A stretch of 8,336 nt of DNA from Acidaminobacter sp. (GTDB lineage Bacteria > Bacillota_A > Clostridia > Peptostreptococcales > Acidaminobacteraceae): assembly GCA_009881125.1 (NCBI GenBank), contig WXFH01000106.1:1-8336 (forward strand). Direction: 5' to 3'. A program made the position numbers and the translations under genes. Below are positions 1 through 5,778 of this stretch, piece after piece. The notes below the pieces were generated by a model. That model was not told where the DNA came from and ran no database searches. It saw nothing but the letters and a program-made list of their open reading frames with translations. Each line of letters opens with the position of its first letter. The first letter of the stretch is position 1.

Positions 1-40
1 ACCAACAAGTTTACTGACAATGACAATATTTTTATATTTT

Positions 41-60
41 ACGACAAGAAAATTTGTTGT
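41..60. promoter_or_regulatory. Operator-like dyad upstream of the transporter genes
   Basis: Arms ACGACAA (41-47) and TTGTTGT (54-60) are inverted copies matching at 6 of 7 positions round a 6-base centre. The dyad overlaps the candidate -35 hexamer at 57-62. Nearby are a tandem TGACAA pair (15-26) and an inverted ATTGTC (73-78). The symmetry is visible; binding by the AraC protein of this window or by another regulator is inference. The region is AT-rich, so chance symmetry is possible. Confidence 0.25.
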
Positions 61-85
61 TTATACATCTCAATTGTCTTAATAT
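57..85 (+). promoter_or_regulatory. Candidate sigma-70-type promoter for the symporter operon
   Basis: TTGTTT (57-62) and TAATAT (80-85) are separated by 17 bases, the optimal spacing. They match consensus at only 3 of 6 and 4 of 6 positions, so this is a weak promoter or one needing an activator. The predicted start near 92 would leave a leader of about 87 bases before the first gene. A second possible arrangement (TTACGA 39-44, TATACA 62-67) cannot be excluded. Confidence 0.3.
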
Positions 86-94
86 TCATACTAA

Positions 95-150
95 TAAAGC
101 AACCTCTGTTGAAGGGTAAGTGCACATACCCAGCGACGGGAATCGCTTTA
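95..150 (+). promoter_or_regulatory. Structured 5' leader with alternative hairpins
   Basis: Hairpin 1 is GGGTA (114-118) with TACCC (127-131). Hairpin 2 is AGCGA (132-136) with TCGCT (143-147) round the loop CGGGAA, immediately adjacent to hairpin 1. A competing 6-bp helix, TAAAGC (95-100) with GCTTTA (145-150), would enclose hairpin 1 and disrupt hairpin 2. The element ends about 14 bases before the ribosome binding site of the first gene. I compared it with the cobalamin, glycine, SAM, tetrahydrofolate, c-di-GMP and guanidine riboswitch patterns I know and recognise none. Whether it regulates anything is unknown. Confidence 0.3.
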
Positions 151-178
151 AAGGATCAACCTGAAAGGATGGTATGAA

Positions 179-373
179 ATGTCCAAGAAAACCTTTCTCA
201 TCTTAACTATTATTGGTTTCGTCTGGGGCGTCTGGGGCGGATTCTTGCTCGGACCAAACCCACCGCTTGTATTTGGCTGGCTGCCACTCTCTGTAATATC
301 TATAAGTTTGACAGGTTTCTATGCAGCTATTATCAATTACCTCTATTTCAAGAACTACGGGGAGGCGAATTAA
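179..373 (+). CDS. Small membrane subunit of a sodium:solute symporter (DUF3311-like)
   Basis: This 64-residue protein is almost entirely two membrane helices, about residues 5-26 and 34-57, joined by a short Pro/Gly-rich loop (PNPPLVFGWLP, about 27-37). It ends in a short hydrophilic tail. Small proteins of this shape with a proline-glycine loop, encoded directly before an SSS-family transporter, are the DUF3311 or symporter small-subunit type, thought to associate with the large permease; their precise role is not settled. The ATG at 179 follows a strong ribosome binding site, AAAGGATGG (164-172), at 6 bases. The TAA stop (371-373) directly abuts the TTG start of the symporter, so the two are almost surely cotranscribed and translationally coupled. 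The assignment rests on shape, loop motif and context; the protein is too short for firm family placement by eye. Confidence 0.75.
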   Translation: MSKKTFLILTIIGFVWGVWGGFLLGPNPPLVFGWLPLSVISISLTGFYAAIINYLYFKNYGEAN

Positions 374-1885
374 TTGATCACAATTGTCGCAACGATATTG
401 TTTTCACTCCTGCTCATAGGGGTTGGCCTATACGCCAACAAGAAAAACGAACAGACTAATGACGGATTCTTCCTTGGAAGCAGAAGCATTGGCACATTCG
501 CTACCATTATGACCCTCATTTTCTCCATCTGGAGTACACTGGCCTTTTATGGTGTCGTTGGCGAAGGCTACAATAACGGCGTTGGCTCACTGGGCATCGC
601 TCAAGGCATTTTCTGGGGATCAAGCCTTCTCGTCATAGTTGGTTACAGACTCTGGCTCCTCGGCAAAAAGTATGGTTACTCGACGCCGGGAGACTTCTTC
701 GGCGAACGATACTACTCCAATTTCTTCAGGGTTGTCACCTCAGTCGGACTCATATTCTTTACAATGCCATACATAGGGCTTCAGCTCAGTGGACTTGGTT
801 CAGGTCTGTTCGGGGCAGCCAATGTGCCGGTTATGGTCGGTACGGTTTCCATCGCATTAGTTCTGTTGATCTTCGTTTCAGTCGGCGGCATGCGCTCAGT
901 TGCATGGACAGACGCCGTTCAGGGTGTTGTCTTCACCGTCGTTGTTCTGATCACTCTCTTTGTGCTCTTTATCGCTATGCCGGATCCGCTTCCTGTTATC
1001 GCGCAGAAAGCCGCGGAAGCTCGCCCGGGCCTCAATGGTCTGCCTGGACCGAACAAACTGTATTCGCCGGTTCTGACACTGCATCTCGCCATCACCATTG
1101 GTTCTTTCGTGGTCTGGCCGCATATCTTCATCCGCTTCTTCATAGCGAAAACCAAAGAGACTTACAAAACCCTCGCTTTTGTCTATCCAATCTATGAAGT
1201 CGTGTGTATGGTGCCTCTGCTCCTCATCGGCATCCTCATCATCCCTTATCTGTTTGGTGGCGGACTGACGCCGCTTGAAGCGCAGATGAGCATCCATCAG
1301 GCCATTAACACCATCAAGGGCGGCTCTTACCTGGGCGCCGGCATCTTCCTAGCTGCTTTCGCGGCGGCCATGTCGACAGCGAGCTCCCAGCTCCTGGCCT
1401 GCTCCAACATGTTTACCAGCGACCTCTACACGAGATTCCTCAATAAAAAAGCGACTGACAAAAATATCGTCTTCACGGGTCGTGTTGCGATCGTTGCTTT
1501 TGTCATCATTTCCACCCTGTTTGGCATCTACTGGCCTGACGTTTTCAGCACGGCGACTCGCTTCGCTACACCTGGCTACGCGCAGCTCTTCCCGCCGCTT
1601 ATCGCTGGCCTCTTCTGGAAGCGCGCGAATAGAGAAGGCGCTATCGCCGGCACTTTGGGTGGATTCTTGATCCTCCTCCTGTTCTCCCTCGTCTGGCCTA
1701 ACCCGCTGAAGGTCACTGCTCTCATCTGGAGCATGATCGCCAACGTGACCCTCCTCGTTGTAGTCTCCCTCGCGACTAAGGCGCCTTCCAAGGAAATCGT
1801 CGAAAAGTTCCACGATTCCATTACTGAAGAACTCTTTGGCAAGAAGAAAGCTTCCGCAGGCAATGCCAAAGTAAACGAAGCTTAA
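374..1885 (+). CDS. Sodium:solute symporter (SSS family) permease
   Basis: A 503-residue polytopic inner-membrane transporter with about 13 hydrophobic segments, normal for the SSS family (PutP, PanF, SGLT). Family hallmarks are the block GGMRSVAWTDAVQG (171-184) and the AAFAAAMSTASSQLL stretch (327-341), whose Ser334/Thr335 correspond in type to the Na+-binding Ser/Thr pair of PutP. The C-terminus (about 470-503) is charged and probably cytoplasmic. Translation starts at TTG 374, directly after the stop of the small membrane gene, with GGGGAGG (359-365) as ribosome binding site; the next gene lies beyond a hairpin terminator. Members import proline, pantothenate, sugars or organic acids with Na+, and the exact substrate cannot be read from sequence. 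Given the methyltransferase genes downstream, import of a methylated amine or N-methyl amino acid is the best inference. An uptake transporter for an unrelated substrate remains possible. Confidence 0.93.
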   Translation: MITIVATILFSLLLIGVGLYANKKNEQTNDGFFLGSRSIGTFATIMTLIFSIWSTLAFYGVVGEGYNNGVGSLGIAQGIFWGSSLLVIVGYRLWLLGKKYGYSTPGDFFGERYYSNFFRVVTSVGLIFFTMPYIGLQLSGLGSGLFGAANVPVMVGTVSIALVLLIFVSVGGMRSVAWTDAVQGVVFTVVVLITLFVLFIAMPDPLPVIAQKAAEARPGLNGLPGPNKLYSPVLTLHLAITIGSFVVWPHIFIRFFIAKTKETYKTLAFVYPIYEVVCMVPLLLIGILIIPYLFGGGLTPLEAQMSIHQAINTIKGGSYLGAGIFLAAFAAAMSTASSQLLACSNMFTSDLYTRFLNKKATDKNIVFTGRVAIVAFVIISTLFGIYWPDVFSTATRFATPGYAQLFPPLIAGLFWKRANREGAIAGTLGGFLILLLFSLVWPNPLKVTALIWSMIANVTLLVVVSLATKAPSKEIVEKFHDSITEELFGKKKASAGNAKVNEA

Positions 1886-1900
1886 CCCGTTCACCTCTAA

Positions 1901-1960
1901 AGACCAGTCATGCCGATGGTTCCGTCTCCTCACAACAAACCGGTGTGACTGGTCTCTTTT
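1901..1960 (+). terminator. Hairpin terminator after the symporter gene
   Basis: AGACCAGTCA (1901-1910) pairs perfectly with TGACTGGTCT (1946-1955). Two wobble and three Watson-Crick pairs extend the stem inward (1911-1915 with 1941-1945). CTCTTTT follows at 1954-1960, with more T-rich sequence after it. The loop is about 25 bases and the T tract is broken, so termination may be partial. No good promoter is visible between here and the corrinoid gene, so readthrough from the symporter operon probably supplies the downstream genes at a lower or regulated level. Confidence 0.65.
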
Positions 1961-2004
1961 CACCTTTTACTTCAATTTTATGTCAAGTCATACGGAGTGA
2001 TTTT

Positions 2005-2676
2005 GTGCGTGATATAGATGTAAGCCAACTGTTTTCAAAGCTTTCAGACGAAGTTGTGGAATACAACCATGAGGCTGTCATCAACCTGGTCAAAGAGCTT
2101 ATCGAGAGAAGGGTCGATCCCCTTCAGATCATTGATGAAGGCCTCCTTCCGGGGATCGAAATTGTGAAGGACAAATTCGAGAAGTTGGAATACTTCCTGG
2201 CGGAACTGATTTTCGCCTCGGAAGCAGTGAAGGATAGCATTAACCTCCTCATCTCGACCTTGCCCGAGAATGAAAAGAACAACCTGATTAACGGTAAAGT
2301 CGTCATTGGCACTCCAAAAGGGGATATCCATGACGTTGGAAAGAACATTTTCTCGACGCTTCTCATGGCTTCAGGTTTCGTGGTCTATGATATTGGGATT
2401 GACAATCACATTGACAATTTCATCAACAAAGCCAAGGAAGTGGACGCGGATATCATTGCCATGTCCTGTCTGATGACCACCAGCATGATTCAGTCCAAGG
2501 AGTTGCTTGAGGATCTGGTCAGGCTGAACCTGCGCGACCGGTTCAAGGTAGTTTTGGGCGGCGGCGCGATTCAAGAAGCCTATGCCAAAACCGTCGGAGC
2601 TGACGGTTATTCCGTCGATGCCACCGGCGGTGTGAACATTGCCAAACAGCTCATGGAAAAGAATATGCGGCAGTAA
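2005..2676 (+). CDS. Corrinoid (B12-binding) methyltransferase protein, MtmC/MttC family
   Basis: This protein carries the cobamide that accepts the methyl group from the partner methyltransferase and passes it on. It has 223 residues from the GTG at 2005, matching the family's roughly 210-220. Residues about 5-90 form the helical cap domain. The Rossmann-like B12 domain follows from about 97, with GDIHDVG (106-112), whose His109 is the lower cobalt ligand; SCLMTTS (154-160) and GGG (185-187) contact the nucleotide tail in this fold. The reading frame is open back to a GTG at 1945, but that codon lies inside the terminator hairpin and adds 20 residues with no family resemblance. GTG 2005 has CGGAGTG (1993-1999) at 5 bases, so I chose it. 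The methyltransferase gene starts 11 bases after the stop. The exact cognate methyl donor cannot be told from this protein. Confidence 0.93.
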   Translation: MRDIDVSQLFSKLSDEVVEYNHEAVINLVKELIERRVDPLQIIDEGLLPGIEIVKDKFEKLEYFLAELIFASEAVKDSINLLISTLPENEKNNLINGKVVIGTPKGDIHDVGKNIFSTLLMASGFVVYDIGIDNHIDNFINKAKEVDADIIAMSCLMTTSMIQSKELLEDLVRLNLRDRFKVVLGGGAIQEAYAKTVGADGYSVDATGGVNIAKQLMEKNMRQ

Positions 2677-2687
2677 GGGGAGATAGC

Positions 2688-4061
2688 ATGCTTTTAAACA
2701 GCATGGAAATAGCGGATAGGGCGCTCAACACCGGTGAGAAAATGGAAGCCCGGGATTTCGATTTGAAGGTCTACAGTGAAACGACCCGTTTAATGAAGAA
2801 ATATGATATCAAGTTCGATAAACATACCCTCATAAATTTGGATGATGACCTCGCGGACCGCCTCTACCAGGCGGGCAAGGAATTTTATCTCAGCATGGGG
2901 ACCTATACTATGGAAACCAAGCGGGTCATCAAAGTCACGGAAATTGAGCTCAATGAGATTCTCAGAAATCTGCCGGACCAAATCGTGATTGGGACGGGAA
3001 AAGATACAAAAGTCATGCGTCATAGAAATGTCGAGGATCCGGCCCTTCCAACCATTCAGGGTGGGGTCATAGGGGGCAAGGCCACAGAGGAGATGCTGGT
3101 ACCGCTTTACCAGAGCATAGCCCAGGAGCCCTTTGTGGATTCCTTTTACTTCGATCCGCCTCATGTGATCGAGAATCGCCCGGTCATGTTTGGCGCACCG
3201 AGTGAGCTCTACGCAGCCAGAGTGTCGGTTTTGAAAATCAGAGAGGCCATCCAGAAAGCGGGCAGACCGGGGCTGCATTTGCTCGGCGGCTGCGGTTCTG
3301 CAGTGGCAGACATCTGTACCTGCTATGATGGCGGCATCCGCACTACAGACGGCATCTGCGCCCATACGACTTCAGAACTGAAGACGGACTTCGATGCTTT
3401 GAACAAGATTATGCATACCATTCAGTACGGCTGCATGCGCCAGGTGTGGTGGGCGCCGGTTATAGGCGCTTTCGCGGGTGGGGCAGAGGGGTCGGCTATT
3501 GCTGCAGTAGGTGGATTGTTTCATGCAGTGGTGGTGGGGCAGGCACATCTTGGTTCTGCCTATCTGGATCTGCAGGTGACGCCGTATTACAACGCAGGTG
3601 CGACGGACCGTATGTCTCTCTGGATTCTGACGGCGGCCGGCCAGGCGATCGCGAGAAATACTAAGGCGGTACTTCAGGGTACTGTCACCACATCGGCAGG
3701 ACCCGGCACTAAACTGATGCTTTATGAGATTGCGGCATCGGTCATAGCCCAGACTGTGTCCGGCTATCACATCTTTGGCGTACGGATTCACAAGCCGACT
3801 AAGGACAACCACGGCACCGGTCTCGAATCCCGATGGATGGGCGAGATCACCCGAGCCGCTGTCAAACTGAGCCGACAGGACGCAGAGGAGATTGTCCAGA
3901 AGATCTACACCCTGTATGAAGCCTACATAGGTAAGGCGCCGGAAGGCTTCAGCTTCGCTGAACTTTACAATGTCCAGACGGTTCAGCCAAGGCCGCACTA
4001 TCTCGACCTGTATGATGAGGTGAAGGCAGAGCTCGCCGAACTGGGGCTGGCGTTCGACTAA
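2688..4061 (+). CDS. MtmB-family corrinoid methyltransferase lacking pyrrolysine
   Basis: The likely role is transfer of a methyl group from a methylated substrate, probably an amine, to Co(I) of the corrinoid protein encoded just upstream. Its 457 residues match archaeal MtmB (458) end to end. Recognisable blocks are GTGKD (102-106), IQGG (123-126), AGRPG (191-195), SELKTDFDALN (229-239), AGGAEG (263-268), AGPGT (337-341), GLESRWMGEITRA (378-390) and the C-terminal ELGLAFD. In MtmB the catalytic pyrrolysine is UAG-encoded at residue 202, in AGRPG-x3-O-G; here the same spot, Leu199, is CTC (3282-3284), and the frame has no internal stop. From memory of MtmB, pocket residues Glu229, Gln333 and Tyr335 correspond to Cys224, Val333 and Thr335. 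It is therefore a pyrrolysine-free paralogue, and monomethylamine is an unlikely substrate. ATG 2688 has GGGGAGA (2677-2683) at 4 bases. Family membership is strong; the substrate is unknown. Confidence 0.92.
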   Translation: MLLNSMEIADRALNTGEKMEARDFDLKVYSETTRLMKKYDIKFDKHTLINLDDDLADRLYQAGKEFYLSMGTYTMETKRVIKVTEIELNEILRNLPDQIVIGTGKDTKVMRHRNVEDPALPTIQGGVIGGKATEEMLVPLYQSIAQEPFVDSFYFDPPHVIENRPVMFGAPSELYAARVSVLKIREAIQKAGRPGLHLLGGCGSAVADICTCYDGGIRTTDGICAHTTSELKTDFDALNKIMHTIQYGCMRQVWWAPVIGAFAGGAEGSAIAAVGGLFHAVVVGQAHLGSAYLDLQVTPYYNAGATDRMSLWILTAAGQAIARNTKAVLQGTVTTSAGPGTKLMLYEIAASVIAQTVSGYHIFGVRIHKPTKDNHGTGLESRWMGEITRAAVKLSRQDAEEIVQKIYTLYEAYIGKAPEGFSFAELYNVQTVQPRPHYLDLYDEVKAELAELGLAFD

Positions 4062-4075
4062 CACGCTTGGAAGAG

Positions 4076-4130
4076 GGTGTCAGACACCCATTTCCTCCTA
4101 ATTTATGGGGGGAAGCAGGTGTCTGACACC
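4076..4130. repeat. REPIN-like inverted pair of a 13-bp palindrome; may also act as terminator
   Basis: GGTGTCAGACACC (4076-4088) and its exact reverse complement GGTGTCTGACACC (4118-4130) flank a 29-base spacer. Each copy is itself a dyad with a single central base. The pairing continues inward, after a 2-base mismatch, as TTTCCTCC (4091-4098) with GGGGGAAG (4108-4115, some wobbles), leaving a 9-base loop. ATTTTCTTT follows at 4131-4139, so the RNA could end transcription after the methyltransferase gene. Two inverted palindromes in a gene gap are the layout of REP doublets (REPINs) spread by RAYT-type Y1 transposases. Copy number elsewhere in the genome is not visible here. Confidence 0.6.
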
Positions 4131-4137
4131 ATTTTCT

Positions 4138-4165
4138 TTGTTGCAGCGTGATCCTGGTGTACAAT
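4138..4165 (+). promoter_or_regulatory. Candidate promoter of the AraC-family regulator gene
   Basis: TACAAT (4160-4165) matches the -10 consensus at 5 of 6 positions. TTGTTG (4138-4143), 16 bases upstream, is a weak -35 (3 of 6). The predicted start near 4172 gives a leader of about 28 bases holding the ribosome binding site. Its position directly after the hairpin at 4076-4130 fits a regulator transcribed separately from the methyltransferase operon. Confidence 0.45.
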
Positions 4166-4199
4166 AAACCCAAATGAAGCTCTAAGGCAGGTGGGTTCC

Positions 4200-5684
4200 A
4201 TGTCATCCGTTTATTGTCAATGTCCGGACGCTATTTTGAAGCAGTTGAAATCCATAGTTGAACAAGACAACTCAGGCCGCGACCTCGAGTCAGTGAAGGC
4301 ATGGCTGGAGTCTGTATTGGCGCAGTCTTCTGCTGACACCGGTCTACTTCCGCAATCACAGTCACAGCCACAACCACAGCCTCAGCCTGAAAATCAGACT
4401 GAGGATCAAACTGTGGATTCCGCGAAAGATGCGATTTTCAATGAAATGCTGACCATGGAATACATCTATGACCTTATTTACGGGTATGCGTCCCGGATCA
4501 CGCAGCTGAAGTCCCTCGAGACCCTCTATCCTTTGGAAGCACCTAACCATGTCGTGTTGCTGCTCATGGTGGATGACTTCTGGAAGATATGCGAAAAACT
4601 TGACAACAAGCAGCGCTATGGTGTCAAACGAAGGATTCTTAACGTGGTGAGGGGTACCCTTCGACAACAAAGTTTTCAAGCTATCACAACCTCACTGATT
4701 GGGACGGATAAAATTATTGTACTGGCAAACTTTTCTGAACTGTCGGGGGCAGAAATTAAGGGGAGCGCCGAGGCTATAGGCAGAGCACTGGTGGATGCAG
4801 TGGGATCAACGACACGCTATTCTGTCAAGATTGGCATCAGCAATGTCTGCAAGAGTCATACCGAAATATGGAAAGCCTACGAGCAGTCCTTCCAAACACT
4901 GAGCCATGCCTTTACCTATGAAAAGGGCGTGATCCTCCATTATTCTGATCTCTTTACAGACAAAGCACTTGATCTGCTCCTGCTTAGCGAGACTGACCGG
5001 TTCGAATTTGAGTTGATCAAACTCATTTCGAAGCGCAATCTCGATGAACTTCAGCGCATCATCCGTGAATGGTGCAGTTTTCTGGTCGCCAACCACTACA
5101 GTGAAGAGACCATTAAATCCATTTTCACAAAGCTGATCTTCAATTTGCTTGAATATGCAGTCAACATTGGACTTGATTCCACGGAGATTTCCAAAGGCTC
5201 AGTGGATACGACAGTGGCCATTCTGAAGGCCAATTCTCTGAACGGCATCCATCAGATCGTCAGCGACTATGTGGAAGAGCTGTCCGTGCAGGTGAGGTCA
5301 GCCTGCGAACGAGGCTGCGAGAAAGGGTTCGAGGCGGCTATGGCCTTTATCCATACCTATTACTACGAAAATCTGGCCCTGAGCGAGATCTCAAAAGTCG
5401 CCAACATGAGTCCATCTTATTTCTGCCGCAAGTTTAAGGACATCTATGGGAAAAATTACGTCAAGTATCTAACGGAGTACCGGATTAAGAAGTCCAAGCA
5501 GCTTATTTTAGAAAGTGACATGAGCCTTGCTGAGATAGCCGGCAGAGTGGGGATCCACGATATGTCCTATTTCAGTAAGCTGTTCAAGGCGCAGACCGGT
5601 ATGACGCCGAATAGTTTCAGGCGCGCGGCATCGGAACGTGAACATGTGCCCGGGCATCAGGCTGATGACGAAAGTCAAATTTAA
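4200..5684 (+). CDS. AraC-family transcriptional regulator (YesN-like, no receiver domain)
   Basis: A 494-residue cytoplasmic DNA-binding regulator, probably the local activator. The C-terminal AraC domain (about 377-477) has two helix-turn-helix units, LALSEISKVANMSPSYFCRKF (21 residues, about 392-412, key residues Leu, Ile, Val, Ser, Phe) and SLAEIAGRVGIHDMSYFSKLF (about 442-462), ending in the usual TGMTPNSFRR. Residues about 115-255 (VVLLLMVDDF to ILHYSDL) resemble the degenerate GGDEF-like middle domain of YesN-type regulators, and a helical region follows. There is no phospho-acceptor receiver domain; instead a short N-terminal segment containing a CxC (Cys6, Cys8) leads into a Gln/Pro-rich linker (about 51-67). 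A CxxxC occurs at 369-373. The signal sensed is unknown. ATG 4200 with AGGTGGG (4189-4195) is preferred over the in-frame GTG at 4191, which lies within that ribosome binding site. It sits between the methyltransferase and activator genes. Confidence 0.88.
   Translation: MSSVYCQCPDAILKQLKSIVEQDNSGRDLESVKAWLESVLAQSSADTGLLPQSQSQPQPQPQPENQTEDQTVDSAKDAIFNEMLTMEYIYDLIYGYASRITQLKSLETLYPLEAPNHVVLLLMVDDFWKICEKLDNKQRYGVKRRILNVVRGTLRQQSFQAITTSLIGTDKIIVLANFSELSGAEIKGSAEAIGRALVDAVGSTTRYSVKIGISNVCKSHTEIWKAYEQSFQTLSHAFTYEKGVILHYSDLFTDKALDLLLLSETDRFEFELIKLISKRNLDELQRIIREWCSFLVANHYSEETIKSIFTKLIFNLLEYAVNIGLDSTEISKGSVDTTVAILKANSLNGIHQIVSDYVEELSVQVRSACERGCEKGFEAAMAFIHTYYYENLALSEISKVANMSPSYFCRKFKDIYGKNYVKYLTEYRIKKSKQLILESDMSLAEIAGRVGIHDMSYFSKLFKAQTGMTPNSFRRAASEREHVPGHQADDESQI
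4353..4388 (+). repeat. Six degenerate hexamers encoding a Gln-Ser/Pro linker
   Basis: Six in-frame hexamers of the form CA(A/G)-(T/C)C(A/T) run without break and encode QSQSQPQPQPQP. They lie in the regulator gene between a short N-terminal segment and the GGDEF-like domain. Each unit is two codons, so gain or loss of units would keep the frame and only change linker length. The copies have diverged at wobble positions, which suggests the array is old rather than freshly expanded. Confidence 0.7.
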
Positions 5685-5705
5685 AGACATTTAATTCACA
5701 TCTGA

Positions 5706-5742
5706 GATCCACAAACGGATCCACTGACGGCTAAAATGACGG
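5706..5742. promoter_or_regulatory. Paired direct repeats before the corrinoid-activator gene
   Basis: GATCCAC occurs at 5706-5712 and 5718-5724, and TGACGG at 5725-5730 and 5737-5742; each pair has a 12-base period, close to one helical turn. The same stretch can form a small hairpin, GATCC (5706-5710) with GGATC (5717-5721). AraC-type proteins commonly bind direct repeats, so this is a candidate site for the regulator encoded just upstream. No clear promoter is visible in 5685-5778, so the next gene may be cotranscribed with the regulator or need an activator. Confidence 0.3.
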
Positions 5743-5778
5743 AATCGCGACGTCTCTTTTCCGATTCGAGGTGATCAA

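Noticed and set aside
95..178. Cobalamin or glycine riboswitch ahead of the transporter genes
   Set aside because: The leader lacks the B12 box and the conserved glycine aptamer blocks; only generic hairpins can be supported.
1911..1920. TGCCGATGGT shared by the terminator at 1901-1960 and the hairpin at 8275-8327 (copy at 8318-8327)
   Set aside because: A 10-base match between two sites is expected many times by chance in a window of this size, and the copies play different parts in the two hairpins.
1349..1963. A 204-residue minus-strand open frame opposite the symporter gene
   Set aside because: The product is a charged Arg/Glu/Asp-rich string mirroring hydrophobic codons of the symporter. 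It would also start inside the terminator hairpin.
2688..4061. Assignment as true monomethylamine methyltransferase MtmB
   Set aside because: The catalytic pyrrolysine position is leucine and pocket residues differ, so the gene symbol and substrate should not be transferred.
5740..5767. Hairpin GAATCG/CGATTC just before the ribosome binding site of the activator gene
   Set aside because: The stem is only 6 bp with a loop of about 14 bases and leaves the ribosome binding site free, so neither a terminator nor a translational switch is convincing.
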